64,000 bases of DNA from Pedobacter riviphilus (GCF_014692875.1 NZ_CP061171.1:1488001-1552000), one strand, 5' to 3'; counted from the first letter of the stretch, positions 1-9,133 are shown. A program made the numbers and translations. The notes: generated by a model from the letters alone, not told the origin.

Positions 1-2
1 CC

Positions 3-1298
3 CAAACTACAAAAACGGGTCAGCCCCTAGGTATTGGCCTTAACATGTGGCGTTTCAGTATTGGTGGCGGCAGTGCCGCCCAAGGTAAGGCAAGCGATAT
101 TGGCGACGAATGGCGTCGTCAATACGCTTTTCTGCAACCAGATGGTCGTTATGATTGGAATGCAATGCCAGGGCAGACCTGGTTTTTAAAGGCCGCTAAA
201 ACCCGTGGCGTAAAACAGTTTATCGGCTTTGTAAACAGTCCGCATGTGCTTTTTACCAAAAATGGAAAAGCCTATTCCACAGATGGTAACTGCAACCTGA
301 ATTTTGATAAACTGCCCCAATTTGCAGAATACCTTGTTACTACCATAAAAGGAATAAAAAAAACAACCGGAATAGAACTAAATTACCTTAGCCCTGCAAA
401 CGAGCCACAGTGGAAATGGAATGAACACAACCAGGAAGGTTGCCCATATAACAATATCGAACTTGCTCAACTTTATAGGGGTGTTAATGAGGCTTTTGTT
501 AAAAATCAGGTTAAAACCAAAATACAAATAGGAGAGGCTGGCCAACTCGATTATTTATATGATAATGGAAATGCCACAAAGGGAAATCAGGCATATCAAT
601 TCTTTAATGCTTCATCTCCGAATTATGTTGGCAACCTTTCTCATATAGATCAATCTATTTCTGGTCATAGCTATTTTACAACAAGTCCTGAACAAAAATT
701 TATTACTGTCCGTAAAAAAACAGCCGAAGCAGTAGCGCAAATAAAAGGTTTAAGATATTGGATGTCTGAATATTGTGTACTTGGAGATGATGTGCTTAAA
801 GGCGAAAAACGTGATTTGGGTATGGTAACCGCCCTTTTTATTGCAAAGTTGATCCACCACGATCTCGTTTTATCAAATGCTACATCATGGCAGTGGTGGT
901 TAGCCGTATCGGCAGGCGATTATAAAGATGGGCTGGTTTATATTGATAAAAACAAAACAGATGGGCAGGTGTATGATAGTAAATTGTTATGGGCTTTAGG
1001 TAATTATAGCCGTTTTATTGGTGCTGGCAGTAAACGGCTTCAGGTTAAAACAATTGAAGAAAAAGTGCCACAGGTGTATGTATCATCTTACTTGCAAAAT
1101 AAAAAGCTCGTAACGGTAGCCGTTAATCCTACAGAAAACGATCTCGATCTGGATATTGATGTAAAAGGGAATGAGCAAAGTTTTGTACAAACCTATGTTA
1201 CTTCAGCCGAATACAGTTTGTCGCCCTACAAACAATATCAGGATACGAAACGTGTTCGTGTTCCTGCTAAATCTATAACCACCATACTCAGTAATTAA
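3..1298 (+). CDS. GH30-family glycoside hydrolase (endo-beta-1,6-galactanase-like), 5' end outside the window
   Basis: Secreted retaining glycosidase, probably attacking beta-1,6-galactan or a similar glycan. The frame is open to the left edge, so the start and signal peptide lie outside; the visible part begins about 14 codons before the first ATG at 45. From that ATG, the clan A (alpha/beta)8 signatures are the acid/base Glu120 in SPANEP and the likely nucleophile Glu242 in WMSEY; the C-terminal 100 residues form the usual beta-sandwich. A GH35 galactosidase follows 131 bases downstream on the same strand, which fits a galactan-degrading pair. Family recognition is firm; the exact substrate is inference, and other GH30 subfamilies (glucuronoxylanase, glucosylceramidase) are less likely because of the NEPQWKW context. 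Confidence 0.85.
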   Translation, partial: QTTKTGQPLGIGLNMWRFSIGGGSAAQGKASDIGDEWRRQYAFLQPDGRYDWNAMPGQTWFLKAAKTRGVKQFIGFVNSPHVLFTKNGKAYSTDGNCNLNFDKLPQFAEYLVTTIKGIKKTTGIELNYLSPANEPQWKWNEHNQEGCPYNNIELAQLYRGVNEAFVKNQVKTKIQIGEAGQLDYLYDNGNATKGNQAYQFFNASSPNYVGNLSHIDQSISGHSYFTTSPEQKFITVRKKTAEAVAQIKGLRYWMSEYCVLGDDVLKGEKRDLGMVTALFIAKLIHHDLVLSNATSWQWWLAVSAGDYKDGLVYIDKNKTDGQVYDSKLLWALGNYSRFIGAGSKRLQVKTIEEKVPQVYVSSYLQNKKLVTVAVNPTENDLDLDIDVKGNEQSFVQTYVTSAEYSLSPYKQYQDTKRVRVPAKSITTILSN

Positions 1299-1429
1299 TT
1301 TTCTTAGTCAGGAATTATAAAGCGCCCTATTTTTTTATACCAATCATTTTGTTTTGTGCTGAAAAGCATTTTACAAATCGATATGGGAAAACTATGCTTT
1401 CGATTTTTTAAATACTTAATACATCTTAA

Positions 1430-3271
1430 ATGAAATCTACCCTTAAACACGTAATGATTAAAGTAATTTTAATTACTTGTTTTGCCAGCTTTGGTGCGTT
1501 TGCACAGGTTAAGCATACTTTTAAACTCGCAGACTCCGTTTTTCTGCTCGATAATAAACCCTTTCAGATCATTTCAGGAGAAATGCATTACCCCCGTATA
1601 CCAAGAGAAGCCTGGCGCGATAGAATGAAAATGGCTAAAGCCATGGGCTTAAATACCATTGGTACCTATGTATTTTGGAATGTGCACGAACCGCAGAAAG
1701 ATCAGTTTGATTTTTCTGGTAATAATGATATTGCCGAATTTGTCCGTATTGCAAAAGAAGAAGGCTTATGGGTATTGCTTCGCCCTAGTCCGTACGTATG
1801 CGCCGAATGGGAATTTGGCGGTTATCCATTCTGGTTACAGAACATTAAAGGCTTACAGGTAAGGAGTAAAGAAGCACAATATTTAAAAGAATATAAGGAA
1901 TATATTACCGAGATCGGTAAACGTTTGGCGCCCTTGCAGATTAACCATGGTGGCAACATTTTAATGGTGCAGGTAGAAAACGAATATGGTTCTTATGGAA
2001 ACGACAAAGAATACCTGAAAATTAATGAACAACTCTTTAAAGATGCCGGTTTTGATGGTGTACTTTCTACCTGCGATCCGGTTCCGGCATTAGACGGTGG
2101 ACATTTAGCGGGCTTGCTTCCTGGAGTTAACGGTATTGATAATCCTGCTCAGATCAGAACACTGATCAATAAATATAACAATGGTACCGGACCTTACTTT
2201 GTGCCAGAATGGTATCCGGCCTGGTTCGATTGGTGGGGAACAAAACATCACCAGGTAGATCCGAAAACGTACGCCAATAAACTAGATACTGTACTCAAAG
2301 GAGGGGTTTCTATTAACATGTATATGTTTCATGGCGGTACAACAAGAGGTTTCATGAACGGGGCAAATTATAACGATTCTACAGCTTACGAACCGCAGAT
2401 TAGTAGTTATGATTATGACGCGCCCTTAGATGAAGCGGGTAATGCAACGACAAAATTTATGCTTTTCCGCGAAGCGATTAAAAAGAATTTACCTGCAAAC
2501 CAGACACTACCCGAAGTACCCGCGGCCAAACCTGCTGCGGCATTGCCTGTAATCACCTTTACCAAATCAACTGATATCTTTAACCTGGTTGGCAAGCCAA
2601 AATTAAGTGAAAAACCATTAACCTTCGAAGCCCTTAACCAACCTTATGGTTTTGTACGCTACAGCAGTACCATAAAAGGTGGACGTAAAGGTGTAATTAA
2701 AATCAATGAGCTGCGCGATTACGGATTAGTATATATCAATAAAAAACTTGCAGGTGTTTTAGATAGAAGACTTTATCAGGATAGTTTAATGGTCAATCTT
2801 CCTGCAGGTAACGTACAATTGGATATTTTGGTAGAAAACATGGGGAGAATCAATTTTGGCCCTTACCTGCTTAAAAATAACAAAGGGATTACTAAAAATG
2901 TAACTTTTAATGGCAAGGAGATTAAATCGTGGAAAATGTACCCTTTGCCATTTGATAAAATAGATACCCAAAAAATACCTGCTAAAGTAACAAGTCAATC
3001 GGCAGCAGTGCTAAAATCGGCCTCATTTAATTTAACAAAAGTTGCCGATACTTACTTAGATATGCGCCAATGGGGGAAAGGACTGGTTTGGGTTAACGGA
3101 CATAATTTAGGTAAATACTGGGGTATTGGACCACAACAGACCATTTATTTGCCAGCAGAATGGCTTAAAAAGGGAAAGAATGAAATTGTAGTTTTCGAAC
3201 TGCTTAAACCTAAGCAGAATATATTAACCAGTTTAGATAAAGCCATTTTAAATGAGTTGAAAGGTAAATAA
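1430..3271 (+). CDS. GH35 beta-galactosidase, secreted
   Basis: Exo-acting beta-galactosidase, 613 residues. A signal peptide ends near FGAFAQ (residue 26), placing the enzyme in the periplasm or outside. The GH35 catalytic barrel covers about residues 35-350, with acid/base Glu185 in QVENEYGSYG and nucleophile Glu260 in VPEWYPAWFD. The C-terminal part carries the jelly-roll domains typical of this family, ending with a lectin-like WVNGHNLGKYW motif. It lies downstream of the GH30 gene, so the pair may release galactose from beta-linked galactan side chains. A second GH35 with the same architecture plus an extra domain is at 45070. No sign of truncation. Family assignment is certain; natural substrate is not known. 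Confidence 0.93.
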   Translation: MKSTLKHVMIKVILITCFASFGAFAQVKHTFKLADSVFLLDNKPFQIISGEMHYPRIPREAWRDRMKMAKAMGLNTIGTYVFWNVHEPQKDQFDFSGNNDIAEFVRIAKEEGLWVLLRPSPYVCAEWEFGGYPFWLQNIKGLQVRSKEAQYLKEYKEYITEIGKRLAPLQINHGGNILMVQVENEYGSYGNDKEYLKINEQLFKDAGFDGVLSTCDPVPALDGGHLAGLLPGVNGIDNPAQIRTLINKYNNGTGPYFVPEWYPAWFDWWGTKHHQVDPKTYANKLDTVLKGGVSINMYMFHGGTTRGFMNGANYNDSTAYEPQISSYDYDAPLDEAGNATTKFMLFREAIKKNLPANQTLPEVPAAKPAAALPVITFTKSTDIFNLVGKPKLSEKPLTFEALNQPYGFVRYSSTIKGGRKGVIKINELRDYGLVYINKKLAGVLDRRLYQDSLMVNLPAGNVQLDILVENMGRINFGPYLLKNNKGITKNVTFNGKEIKSWKMYPLPFDKIDTQKIPAKVTSQSAAVLKSASFNLTKVADTYLDMRQWGKGLVWVNGHNLGKYWGIGPQQTIYLPAEWLKKGKNEIVVFELLKPKQNILTSLDKAILNELKGK

Positions 3272-3791
3272 TATCTTGATTTTCTTCTGGTCAATGCATC
3301 AGCAATATTAATTACAGGGCTTGAAAAAATAAAATTTCAATCTAACAATAGCCATTATGTGAACCAGGTGCATAATGGCTATTGCTACGCTATCTTCAGC
3401 TGTTGACCACTTATTTGAGTAGTGAAAAATTAAGGGGTTGTTCTGACTGATAATTTTTACTTAACTAGAAACTACTATAAAAATAGATTTTTTAGTAGAC
3501 ATTGGTTTTAAATAAGGGCACAAACATTTGTTGCATGATATCATTTATAATGGCCAGAAATAATATCGTAATGACCACAAGAAGGCTTTTTATCTTATTT
3601 ATCCATTTTCGCAACGAAGCAGCCGAAGAGAAAGAAAAAAGGTGTTTTTTTTATGGTGCTTAACCATATGAATTATAAATATTTAACTGTTTTTTATTTC
3701 GTTAATGTTAAGTTTTTATTAAATAGATTGCCTTTATTCTTTGCAAGAATGAATTTAATTCCTAACTTCGCAGCCTCGAAAGGGAGAAAAT
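3272..3791. other. Intergenic region between GH35 and tRNA-Lys
   Basis: About 520 AT-rich bases without a convincing gene. It holds a 14-bp perfect inverted repeat (3346-3384) and a smaller TTGAAA...TTTCAA hairpin at 3321-3340. The stretch before the tRNA contains TATTCTTTG at about 3734, a near match to a Bacteroidota -7 box that could drive the tRNA; this is weak. Nothing else recognised. Confidence 0.5.
3346..3384. repeat. 14-bp perfect inverted repeat (stem-loop) after the GH35 gene
   Basis: CAATAGCCATTATG (3346-3359) pairs exactly with CATAATGGCTATTG (3371-3384) across an 11-base loop. It begins about 75 bases after the GH35 stop and is not followed by a clear T run, so it may stabilise the mRNA 3' end or act as a factor-dependent terminator. 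Confidence 0.6.
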
Positions 3792-3864
3792 GATTCCGTA
3801 GCTCAGCTGGTAGAGCATTACACTTTTAATGTAGTGGTCCTGGGTTCGAATCCCAGCGGGATCA
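3792..3864 (+). tRNA. tRNA-Lys (anticodon TTT)
   Basis: Complete cloverleaf of 73 bases: acceptor GATTCCG pairs with CGGGATC (one T-G wobble), D arm GCTC...GAGC, anticodon stem TTACA/TGTAG with loop CTTTTAA giving anticodon TTT at 3825-3827, T arm CTGGG-TTCGAAT-CCCAG, discriminator A. CCA is not encoded. The last 16 bases recur downstream (see the repeat entry), so this tRNA may have served as an integration target. Confidence 0.96.
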
Positions 3865-4006
3865 CAGAAAACCTCACAGAAATGTGAGGTTTTTTTGTTT
3901 TATGCCCGCTGGGGTTCGAACAGAAGGGGAGGCCGGGTTCGATTCTGGAAGGCTCAAGCAATGCGTTCGGGCCTAAAGCGACTGAGCCAATCCCAGCGGG
4001 ATCACA
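3849..4006 (+). repeat. 18-bp duplication of the tRNA-Lys 3' end bounding a small palindromic element
   Basis: AATCCCAGCGGGATCACA occurs at 3849-3866, across the tRNA T arm and acceptor end, and again exactly at 3989-4006. The DNA between holds the terminator and an imperfect palindrome: CCCGCTGGGGTT (3905-3916) pairs with AATCCCAGCGGG (3989-4000) with one wobble, and inside it GGCTCA (3951) pairs with TGAGCC (3983). A second T-arm-like string, CCGGGTTCGATTCTGG, lies at 3933-3948. It looks like an attachment-site scar or a small element built from tRNA pieces. Confidence 0.6.
3871..3897 (+). terminator. Rho-independent terminator of the tRNA-Lys
   Basis: ACCTCACA (3871-3878), GAAA tetraloop, TGTGAGGT (3883-3890), then a run of T. 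It starts 7 bases after the tRNA. Perfect 8-bp stem and T tract make this a standard terminator. Confidence 0.88.
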
Positions 4007-4027
4007 CCAAAGACTATCAAAATGTAT

Positions 4028-4063
4028 AAAACCCTGCAATCGCGCGATTAGCAGGGTTTTTGC
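4028..4063 (+). terminator. Stem-loop terminator after the tRNA scar
   Basis: AAACCCTGC (4028-4036) pairs with GCAGGGTTT (4051-4059), with AATCG/CGATT stacked inside, followed by TTTTTGCTTTT. Good stem and T tract; it would end any transcript that reads through the tRNA region. Confidence 0.75.
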
Positions 4064-4188
4064 TTTTAGGGAATTGCCAAAAACTACACCTGGCTAATCC
4101 TTTTCAGAAGATCCACCTAGAAACAAAAATATCAGGCCTTTTAAAAAAGTCCAGCCTATAAAACCTATACATAAATCAAATATTTTTT

Positions 4189-4210
4189 ATATACGAAATA
4201 TTTCGTATAT
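4189..4210. promoter_or_regulatory. 22-bp perfect palindrome, candidate operator of the serine hydrolase gene
   Basis: ATATACGAAAT (4189-4199) is followed without a spacer by its exact reverse complement ATTTCGTATAT (4200-4210). It ends 11 bases before the chosen ATG at 4222, in the promoter/5' leader. Length, symmetry and position fit a dimeric repressor site; no regulator gene is adjacent, so the protein is unknown. Confidence 0.55.
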
Positions 4211-4221
4211 TGAGGTGTGTT

Positions 4222-5298
4222 ATGAAAAATATAGCCTTATTGATCTGTTTTCTATTAATAAGTGTTTGTTGTTTTGCACAAAGCAGCGACAATCCGATGA
4301 GATCGCCAATCGACTCTGCGGTGGCTAAATTAATGGCCGCATACATGCAGGAGGGGAGGCGGGTGGGCATTTCTATCGGGATCAACTACAAGGGGAAATC
4401 CTATACCTACAATTATGGCGAAACGGCGCCAGGATCTAAAAAACTCCCCAGCAGCAACTCCATCTATGAGATCGGTTCGATCACTAAGACCTTTACAGGA
4501 TTACTTATCGCTCATGCGATTACGGAAGGGAAAATGTCTCTAAATGATGATATCCGTAAATTTCTACCAGGCAATTTTCCAAATCTCCAGTATAAAAATG
4601 GCGGTCCGGTAAAAATTGGCTATCTATTGGCACATACTGCCCAGTTTCCCAACAGTTTTGGTAATGTATCCGGTAAGCCAATAGAAACACCGACTTTTTT
4701 GGATTCTCTTCATCAGGTAAAGCTCGATTCCTTAAAATCTTTCCGTTACGCTTATTCAAATGTGGGCTACCAGCTGCTTGGACTAATCTTGGAAAATATT
4801 TATCAAAAGACCTATTATCAGCTCATCAGCCAGTATATTACTTCTCCCTTGGGCATGGTACGAACTGCTCTTAATTACAGTGTAAAGTATGCTGACGGGC
4901 AACTTAGCGGCTACGACGCAAATAGAGAAGCGGTCGGCAATATGCCCAGTACCCTCCCAGGAGCAGGAAGCCTTCACTCTTCAGTAAGCGATATGCTCAA
5001 ATACCTTAAGTACCAGAACGTAGAGAACAATCCTGCGCTCAAACTAAGCCACCGTATCATTACGGGAGACATCGATAACGTTGCGCATGCCTTCCAATGG
5101 GAGATCGGAAAGACTTGGAACTGGGACCAGTACCTTAGAGTTGATGGGGGAACAAATGGCTTTCGCAGTTTCTGCCTCATCTATCCGCTAAGCCAAATCG
5201 AAATTGTTATTCTTTCAAACCAAAAGGACGACTCGGCAGGTGTCGGACTTTATAGAGTGGCAAGCGGTATATATAAAGTCGTTAAAGAAATCAAATAG
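4222..5298 (+). CDS. Serine hydrolase, beta-lactamase/penicillin-binding class C family
   Basis: Penicillin-recognising serine hydrolase (peptidase, esterase or lactamase), 358 residues, exported by a signal peptide ending at CCFAQ. Active-site motifs: SITK with nucleophile Ser86 and Lys89, YSN at 178-180, and DGGTNG near residue 308 in place of the third (H/K)xG motif. I start at ATG 4222 rather than the TTG at 4210: it puts the signal peptide at the N terminus and leaves GAGG 7 bases upstream. The 22-bp palindrome just upstream suggests dedicated regulation, and the convergent LytS/LytTR genes may not be related. Whether it hydrolyses beta-lactams or is a D-amino acid peptidase/esterase cannot be told from sequence. 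Confidence 0.85.
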   Translation: MKNIALLICFLLISVCCFAQSSDNPMRSPIDSAVAKLMAAYMQEGRRVGISIGINYKGKSYTYNYGETAPGSKKLPSSNSIYEIGSITKTFTGLLIAHAITEGKMSLNDDIRKFLPGNFPNLQYKNGGPVKIGYLLAHTAQFPNSFGNVSGKPIETPTFLDSLHQVKLDSLKSFRYAYSNVGYQLLGLILENIYQKTYYQLISQYITSPLGMVRTALNYSVKYADGQLSGYDANREAVGNMPSTLPGAGSLHSSVSDMLKYLKYQNVENNPALKLSHRIITGDIDNVAHAFQWEIGKTWNWDQYLRVDGGTNGFRSFCLIYPLSQIEIVILSNQKDDSAGVGLYRVASGIYKVVKEIK

Positions 5299-5382
5299 AT
5301 ACAAGGGATTAAGGCCAAAAACAACGCCCATCAAAGCATTAAAAAGTTATGCGGGAAAAGGAATAGATTCGTCAACCCAATA

Positions 5383-6084
5383 TTATAGTCTTAGTTTTTC
5401 CATCAATAGCTGTCTATAGTTTGCACCTATCGGGATTTCTTCTGTGCCTAATGTTAAAGTATTTCCTTTTAATGTTTTGATTTTGGAAAGGTTAACCAAA
5501 TAGGAGCGGTGAACACGGAGGAATTTGTTAAGTGGCAATATTTCTTCAAACATCTTCAGGTGCTTGGAAACAAAGTATTTAGTGCCGCCCGAGCAGAAAA
5601 TCCAGCAGAAATCTTTTTCTGCATGGATAAATTCAATATCAACATGGTTAATGCGCACCAACTTCGAATCCTGTTTAACAAAAATGTAATCAGGAGTATC
5701 TGGTATCGGTTGGGGATGAAGTGGTGTTTTTCGATCTATCGCTTTCTGTACAGCCTGGTAAAACCGCTCAAATGTAATGGGCTTCAACAGATAGTCTACA
5801 GAGTTCAGTTCAAAGCCTTCTACTGCAAAATTGGCAAAAGCGGTGGTAAAAATAACAAGGGGTGCCCGGCGCAATGACCTTAAAAATTCTGTTCCTGTAA
5901 TGGTTGGCATTGCAATATCCAAGAAAATGAGATCAATGGGCGTTTCATACAAAGCTTCATAGGCTTCGGTTGCGTTCTTGCATTTTTTGATAAGCGATAC
6001 CTCTGGGATTCTCTCTATATATCCCTCAAGCAATTTTCTTGCAATGGGCTCATCATCCACAATAAGACAATTTAGTTTGATCAT
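5383..6084 (-). CDS. LytTR-type response regulator
   Basis: Cytoplasmic DNA-binding response regulator, 233 residues. The receiver domain (about 1-120) shows the acidic pair Asp10/Asp11, phosphoacceptor Asp56 in LIFLDIAMP and Lys101 in YLLKPI. The C-terminal LytTR DNA-binding domain spans about 135-230, with the conserved FIHAEKDFCWIF and FLRVHRSYLVNL strings. The gene overlaps the upstream sensor kinase by 4 bases (ATGA), so the two are translationally coupled. Its targets are unknown; the CPBP membrane protease gene divergent from the kinase is one candidate. Confidence 0.93.
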   Translation of the reverse strand: MIKLNCLIVDDEPIARKLLEGYIERIPEVSLIKKCKNATEAYEALYETPIDLIFLDIAMPTITGTEFLRSLRRAPLVIFTTAFANFAVEGFELNSVDYLLKPITFERFYQAVQKAIDRKTPLHPQPIPDTPDYIFVKQDSKLVRINHVDIEFIHAEKDFCWIFCSGGTKYFVSKHLKMFEEILPLNKFLRVHRSYLVNLSKIKTLKGNTLTLGTEEIPIGANYRQLLMEKLRL

Positions 6085-7187
6085 AGCTGGATAGTTAAAT
6101 TTACAGCGTAAACCCCATCTAAAACTGAAGTTTCATACCAATGATTATTCTTGTAATAAAGTTCCAATCTCTTTTTCAGGTTGTTAATACCTATACCACC
6201 AACTGTACGCCCTTTCTGTCCTTCGCCTATACCGTTCTCAATGGTAAATCTGAACCGTCCCTGTAGTACATCCAAAAAAATGTCAATATACGAACCCTCT
6301 TCATCATTATTGTATTTAAAAGCATTATCAATTAACGGCATTAACAATAAAGGGGCGATGTGATAATCATTATGGTCCAGTTGCCATTTAAAATTCACCT
6401 TGGTGTCATTCAGTCTTACCTTCTCCAGCTCGATATAATCACTTATCAGTTTCAGTTCTTTTTCTATTGGCATCAAGTCTTCGTTGGAATCATATAGGGT
6501 ATAACGCAACAACTCAGAAAGCCTCGATACCAATCCTGCCGATTTCTCTTTATCACCGCTAAGAATGAGCCCATAGATATTGTTCATGGCATTGAACAGA
6601 AAATGTGGATTTAACTGTGCCTTTAAGAAGTTGAACTCAAGTTGCAGATTTTCTTTGGCCAGTTCCAAGGCCCGAATGTTGCTTCTAAAGGACTGAATAG
6701 CCATTTTGATACTGAATGGAATGCACAGTGCAAACAAGAGTAAGATGGGGGTACCAAAGCCTAAAAGTCTTGTCAGTATTATATTGATAAGCCCCCTTTC
6801 CAAGTAAGCTGCATAGGCTGCATTCTCGTGGTTCAGTATCTCTTTGCATCCCTCACACGTGTTTATTATTAATATTTCAAGGTAAGAGTCCAGTACCGTA
6901 TAGCAAACCAATGCAACAAGCAGATAAGTTATCCCGATTGCATAACGCCTTTTGTGTAATATCGGCAATATTCCATATACCGCTACGTAATAAAATGTAG
7001 CTAGAACAATGGTGCTAATTAAGGTTAGAAGTAGATATGCCGCTAATGGGAAGGATTTATATACATTGAATGAAACATTTGTAAGATAGAGTTTTATCAC
7101 GAAAAGCACAGCCCAAAAGAGAAGGTGTAAGCTTATCCTGATGGTTGGCCTAGCATATATTTTTTCAATGAGCTTAAAGGTCTGCAT
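6081..7187 (-). CDS. LytS/YehU-type sensor histidine kinase
   Basis: Membrane sensor kinase, 368 residues. Four hydrophobic segments fill about residues 18-160, followed by a short coil and the His_kinase domain with phosphoacceptor His195 in QLNPHFLFN; a degenerate ATPase domain with an N box (PLIDNAFKYN) and G box (GGIGINNLKKRL) closes the protein. It is first in a two-gene operon with the LytTR regulator, overlapping by 4 bases. No extracellular sensory domain is visible, only a Cys-containing loop (CEGC near 111-114), so the signal is unknown. Confidence 0.93.
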   Translation of the reverse strand: MQTFKLIEKIYARPTIRISLHLLFWAVLFVIKLYLTNVSFNVYKSFPLAAYLLLTLISTIVLATFYYVAVYGILPILHKRRYAIGITYLLVALVCYTVLDSYLEILIINTCEGCKEILNHENAAYAAYLERGLINIILTRLLGFGTPILLLFALCIPFSIKMAIQSFRSNIRALELAKENLQLEFNFLKAQLNPHFLFNAMNNIYGLILSGDKEKSAGLVSRLSELLRYTLYDSNEDLMPIEKELKLISDYIELEKVRLNDTKVNFKWQLDHNDYHIAPLLLMPLIDNAFKYNNDEEGSYIDIFLDVLQGRFRFTIENGIGEGQKGRTVGGIGINNLKKRLELYYKNNHWYETSVLDGVYAVNLTIQL

Positions 7188-7406
7188 GTGTTAAATATCT
7201 GTTATTCTTTACACTAGCGCAAATATTAACGACCAACAGGCCAAATTCACCAACTAAACCCTGTCATTGCCCAATGAGTGATTTTTCTTTAGGCAATCCT
7301 TACTTTATTGCTTAAAAACAGACTTTAATATTGATTTTTTCCTATTCTGTCGATTAAAGTTGCAGGGGAAAATTAAAATTAGGCTATTTATATAAAAATC
7401 ACAATT

Positions 7407-8198
7407 ATGAAAATGATTGCAAATCTGCCACCATGGCTTAAAGTAGTATGTTATTTCCTATTCATGTTTCTAGCAACAGTTATTGCAGGAGCTGTTCCAG
7501 TGCTCAACGATTTTATTTTCTTTTTTATTATTGCACTAATAATGAGCTGGATATTGCTTAAGTTAGAAAACAAGTCCCTATCTTCCTTAGGTTTCTGGCC
7601 ACGAGATAAGCGAACAAGCGCTGATTTTTTTAAAGGGCTTGGTATTGGGATTGGGATGCTGATTGTAACTTTTCTTTTAACCGTCTTACTCACCAAAGAC
7701 AACTGGAAACTGAACAGTCATATCGATCCAATTTTGTTGATGGTTACTTTTCTGATGTGCCTGTGGTCGGCATTTGTTCAGGAATTTGTTTTCAGAGGCT
7801 ATCCGTTCCAAGAGCTTTTATCAAAATATCGCCCGTGGCTTGCACAATTACTAATCGCTATCCCATTTGGATTAATGCACGTTAATAAGGGGATGGCGAC
7901 GGATGATATTATCCTGGTTATGTTGTCTACCGGGGCCGGCTCGGTGCTCTTTGGTTTGGCCTATATCAAAACTAAAAATTTGATGTTCCCCATCGGAATC
8001 CATTTGGGATGGAACTACGCACAGGAGCTTATTCCACGAACTGCAGGAGGGAAAAGCTCTGCTTTGGTCATCTTCAACAACAGCCATGCCACCTATAATA
8101 TGTTCAATGTATCTTTCCCTTATTTCCTAGTGATAGTGATAACCATTATTGTCATTTGGAAAATCAAAAAGCCCCTAGGACAAAACAGGGCTTATTGA
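7407..8198 (+). CDS. CPBP-family intramembrane metalloprotease (Abi/Rce1-like)
   Basis: Polytopic membrane protein of 263 residues in the CPBP (CAAX protease and bacteriocin-processing) family. The three motifs are present: the first as QEFVFRG near residue 131, where the usual leading Glu of EExxFR is Gln; FGLMH near 154; and HLGWN near 196. Seven or eight hydrophobic segments are visible. The Glu-to-Gln change in motif 1 might lower activity, since both Glu residues are normally conserved. It is transcribed divergently from the LytS/LytTR pair, so shared control is possible. Role (peptide processing, bacteriocin immunity) unknown. Confidence 0.85.
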   Translation: MKMIANLPPWLKVVCYFLFMFLATVIAGAVPVLNDFIFFFIIALIMSWILLKLENKSLSSLGFWPRDKRTSADFFKGLGIGIGMLIVTFLLTVLLTKDNWKLNSHIDPILLMVTFLMCLWSAFVQEFVFRGYPFQELLSKYRPWLAQLLIAIPFGLMHVNKGMATDDIILVMLSTGAGSVLFGLAYIKTKNLMFPIGIHLGWNYAQELIPRTAGGKSSALVIFNNSHATYNMFNVSFPYFLVIVITIIVIWKIKKPLGQNRAY

Positions 8199-8313
8199 TG
8201 ACCGGCAAATTTACCAGATGACATTTCATAATTTATATCAAGTCATTAGGATACAAAACGCCGGATCAGATATGCAAAACATCCTTGCCAATATTACTCG
8301 ACAAGGATTATAT

Positions 8314-8537
8314 TATGGGGAAACTTTGTCCTATTTAAATTTTCTCTGTCTGTTTTTTTCTTAATAATATACTGGTGGAGCTGTTCCAGCCAGAATATAC
8401 CCTCAAGTCATCAACTTTTTGCATCAAACCCATTGTTTATTGATCATTTCGTAAATTTTCGTCGGGTGATTTTTATGGCATTCCATATGCTTCAATAATC
8501 CGTTTAAAATCGGATGGAACTTCTTCCGTATTTGCTG
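8314..8537 (+). pseudogene. Decayed 5' fragment of a TIG/NHL surface-protein gene
   Basis: Bases 8314-8370 match 10041-10097 and 8371-8537 match 10193-10361 of the intact surface-protein gene, almost base for base. The 95 bases between are deleted, and small changes (for example a missing T in the AAGTTCATC string) break the frame. It codes for nothing usable. With the truncated AraC gene at 9134 it marks an old duplicate of the gene pair that is intact at 9968-18329. Confidence 0.9.
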
Positions 8538-9133
8538 TCTGCCCGTTTTTTTTTGCGCCTTGACTGTGATTTAAAACGAAGCAACAGGGCAAAATTTTAA
8601 TCAGCTCTTTTTCCTTCCCGGGCCGCTCCGACATCGCTGTAGACCAACCATACACTAAGATAGCCTTCCCTTTACCTTTTATTTAGCTATTGTTAACGCG
8701 CTGATCGACAGCGAAGCAAATTATTGACCTACCTGATCTACAACTGGGCCATCATTCAACCAAGGTAAGTGCGAAGCGGTAGGCAAGCAGGTACGAAGCA
8801 AGTCATAAGCAAGCCTGGTTGGAAGGTAGCATAAACGTGGGGTAAATGTGGGGTAAATGTGGACTTTGGAATAATTTTTTTGGGATGTTGAATCCGGTGG
8901 ATTCATTTGGGTTATCATTCCTTTTTATTCGCCTAATATACTAAAATTATGATTTCGCTGCAAAGCTGTGTCTATATGTCTTCAAAGCCTGTATCATTCC
9001 TTGTAAGTGGTTTATTGGCTTTATCTTTATAAGCTAACTCAAATACAACTTCTGGTATTTTTCCACTTATATCAAGTCTGGCTTAAATTATTCGTAACTT
9101 TCTGAAACTGAAAAATTAGAGGGTTACTGAATT
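8538..9133. other. Degenerate intergenic DNA between two gene remnants
   Basis: Some 600 bases with no supportable gene. It contains an 11-bp tandem repeat (GTGGGGTAAAT, two copies and a partial, 8837-8862) and, from about 9067, the same leader (TTATATCAAG...AGAGGGTTAC) that precedes the intact AraC gene at 17907. The middle part, where the rest of the surface-protein copy would have been, is not recognisable. Confidence 0.5.

Noticed and set aside
3818..4039. Minus-strand ORF over the tRNA-Lys
   Set aside because: It runs through the tRNA and terminators; clearly non-coding.
8473..8918. Minus-strand ORFs of 60-65 codons in the degenerate region
   Set aside because: They lie over the decayed copy of the TIG gene and low-complexity DNA; no support as genes.
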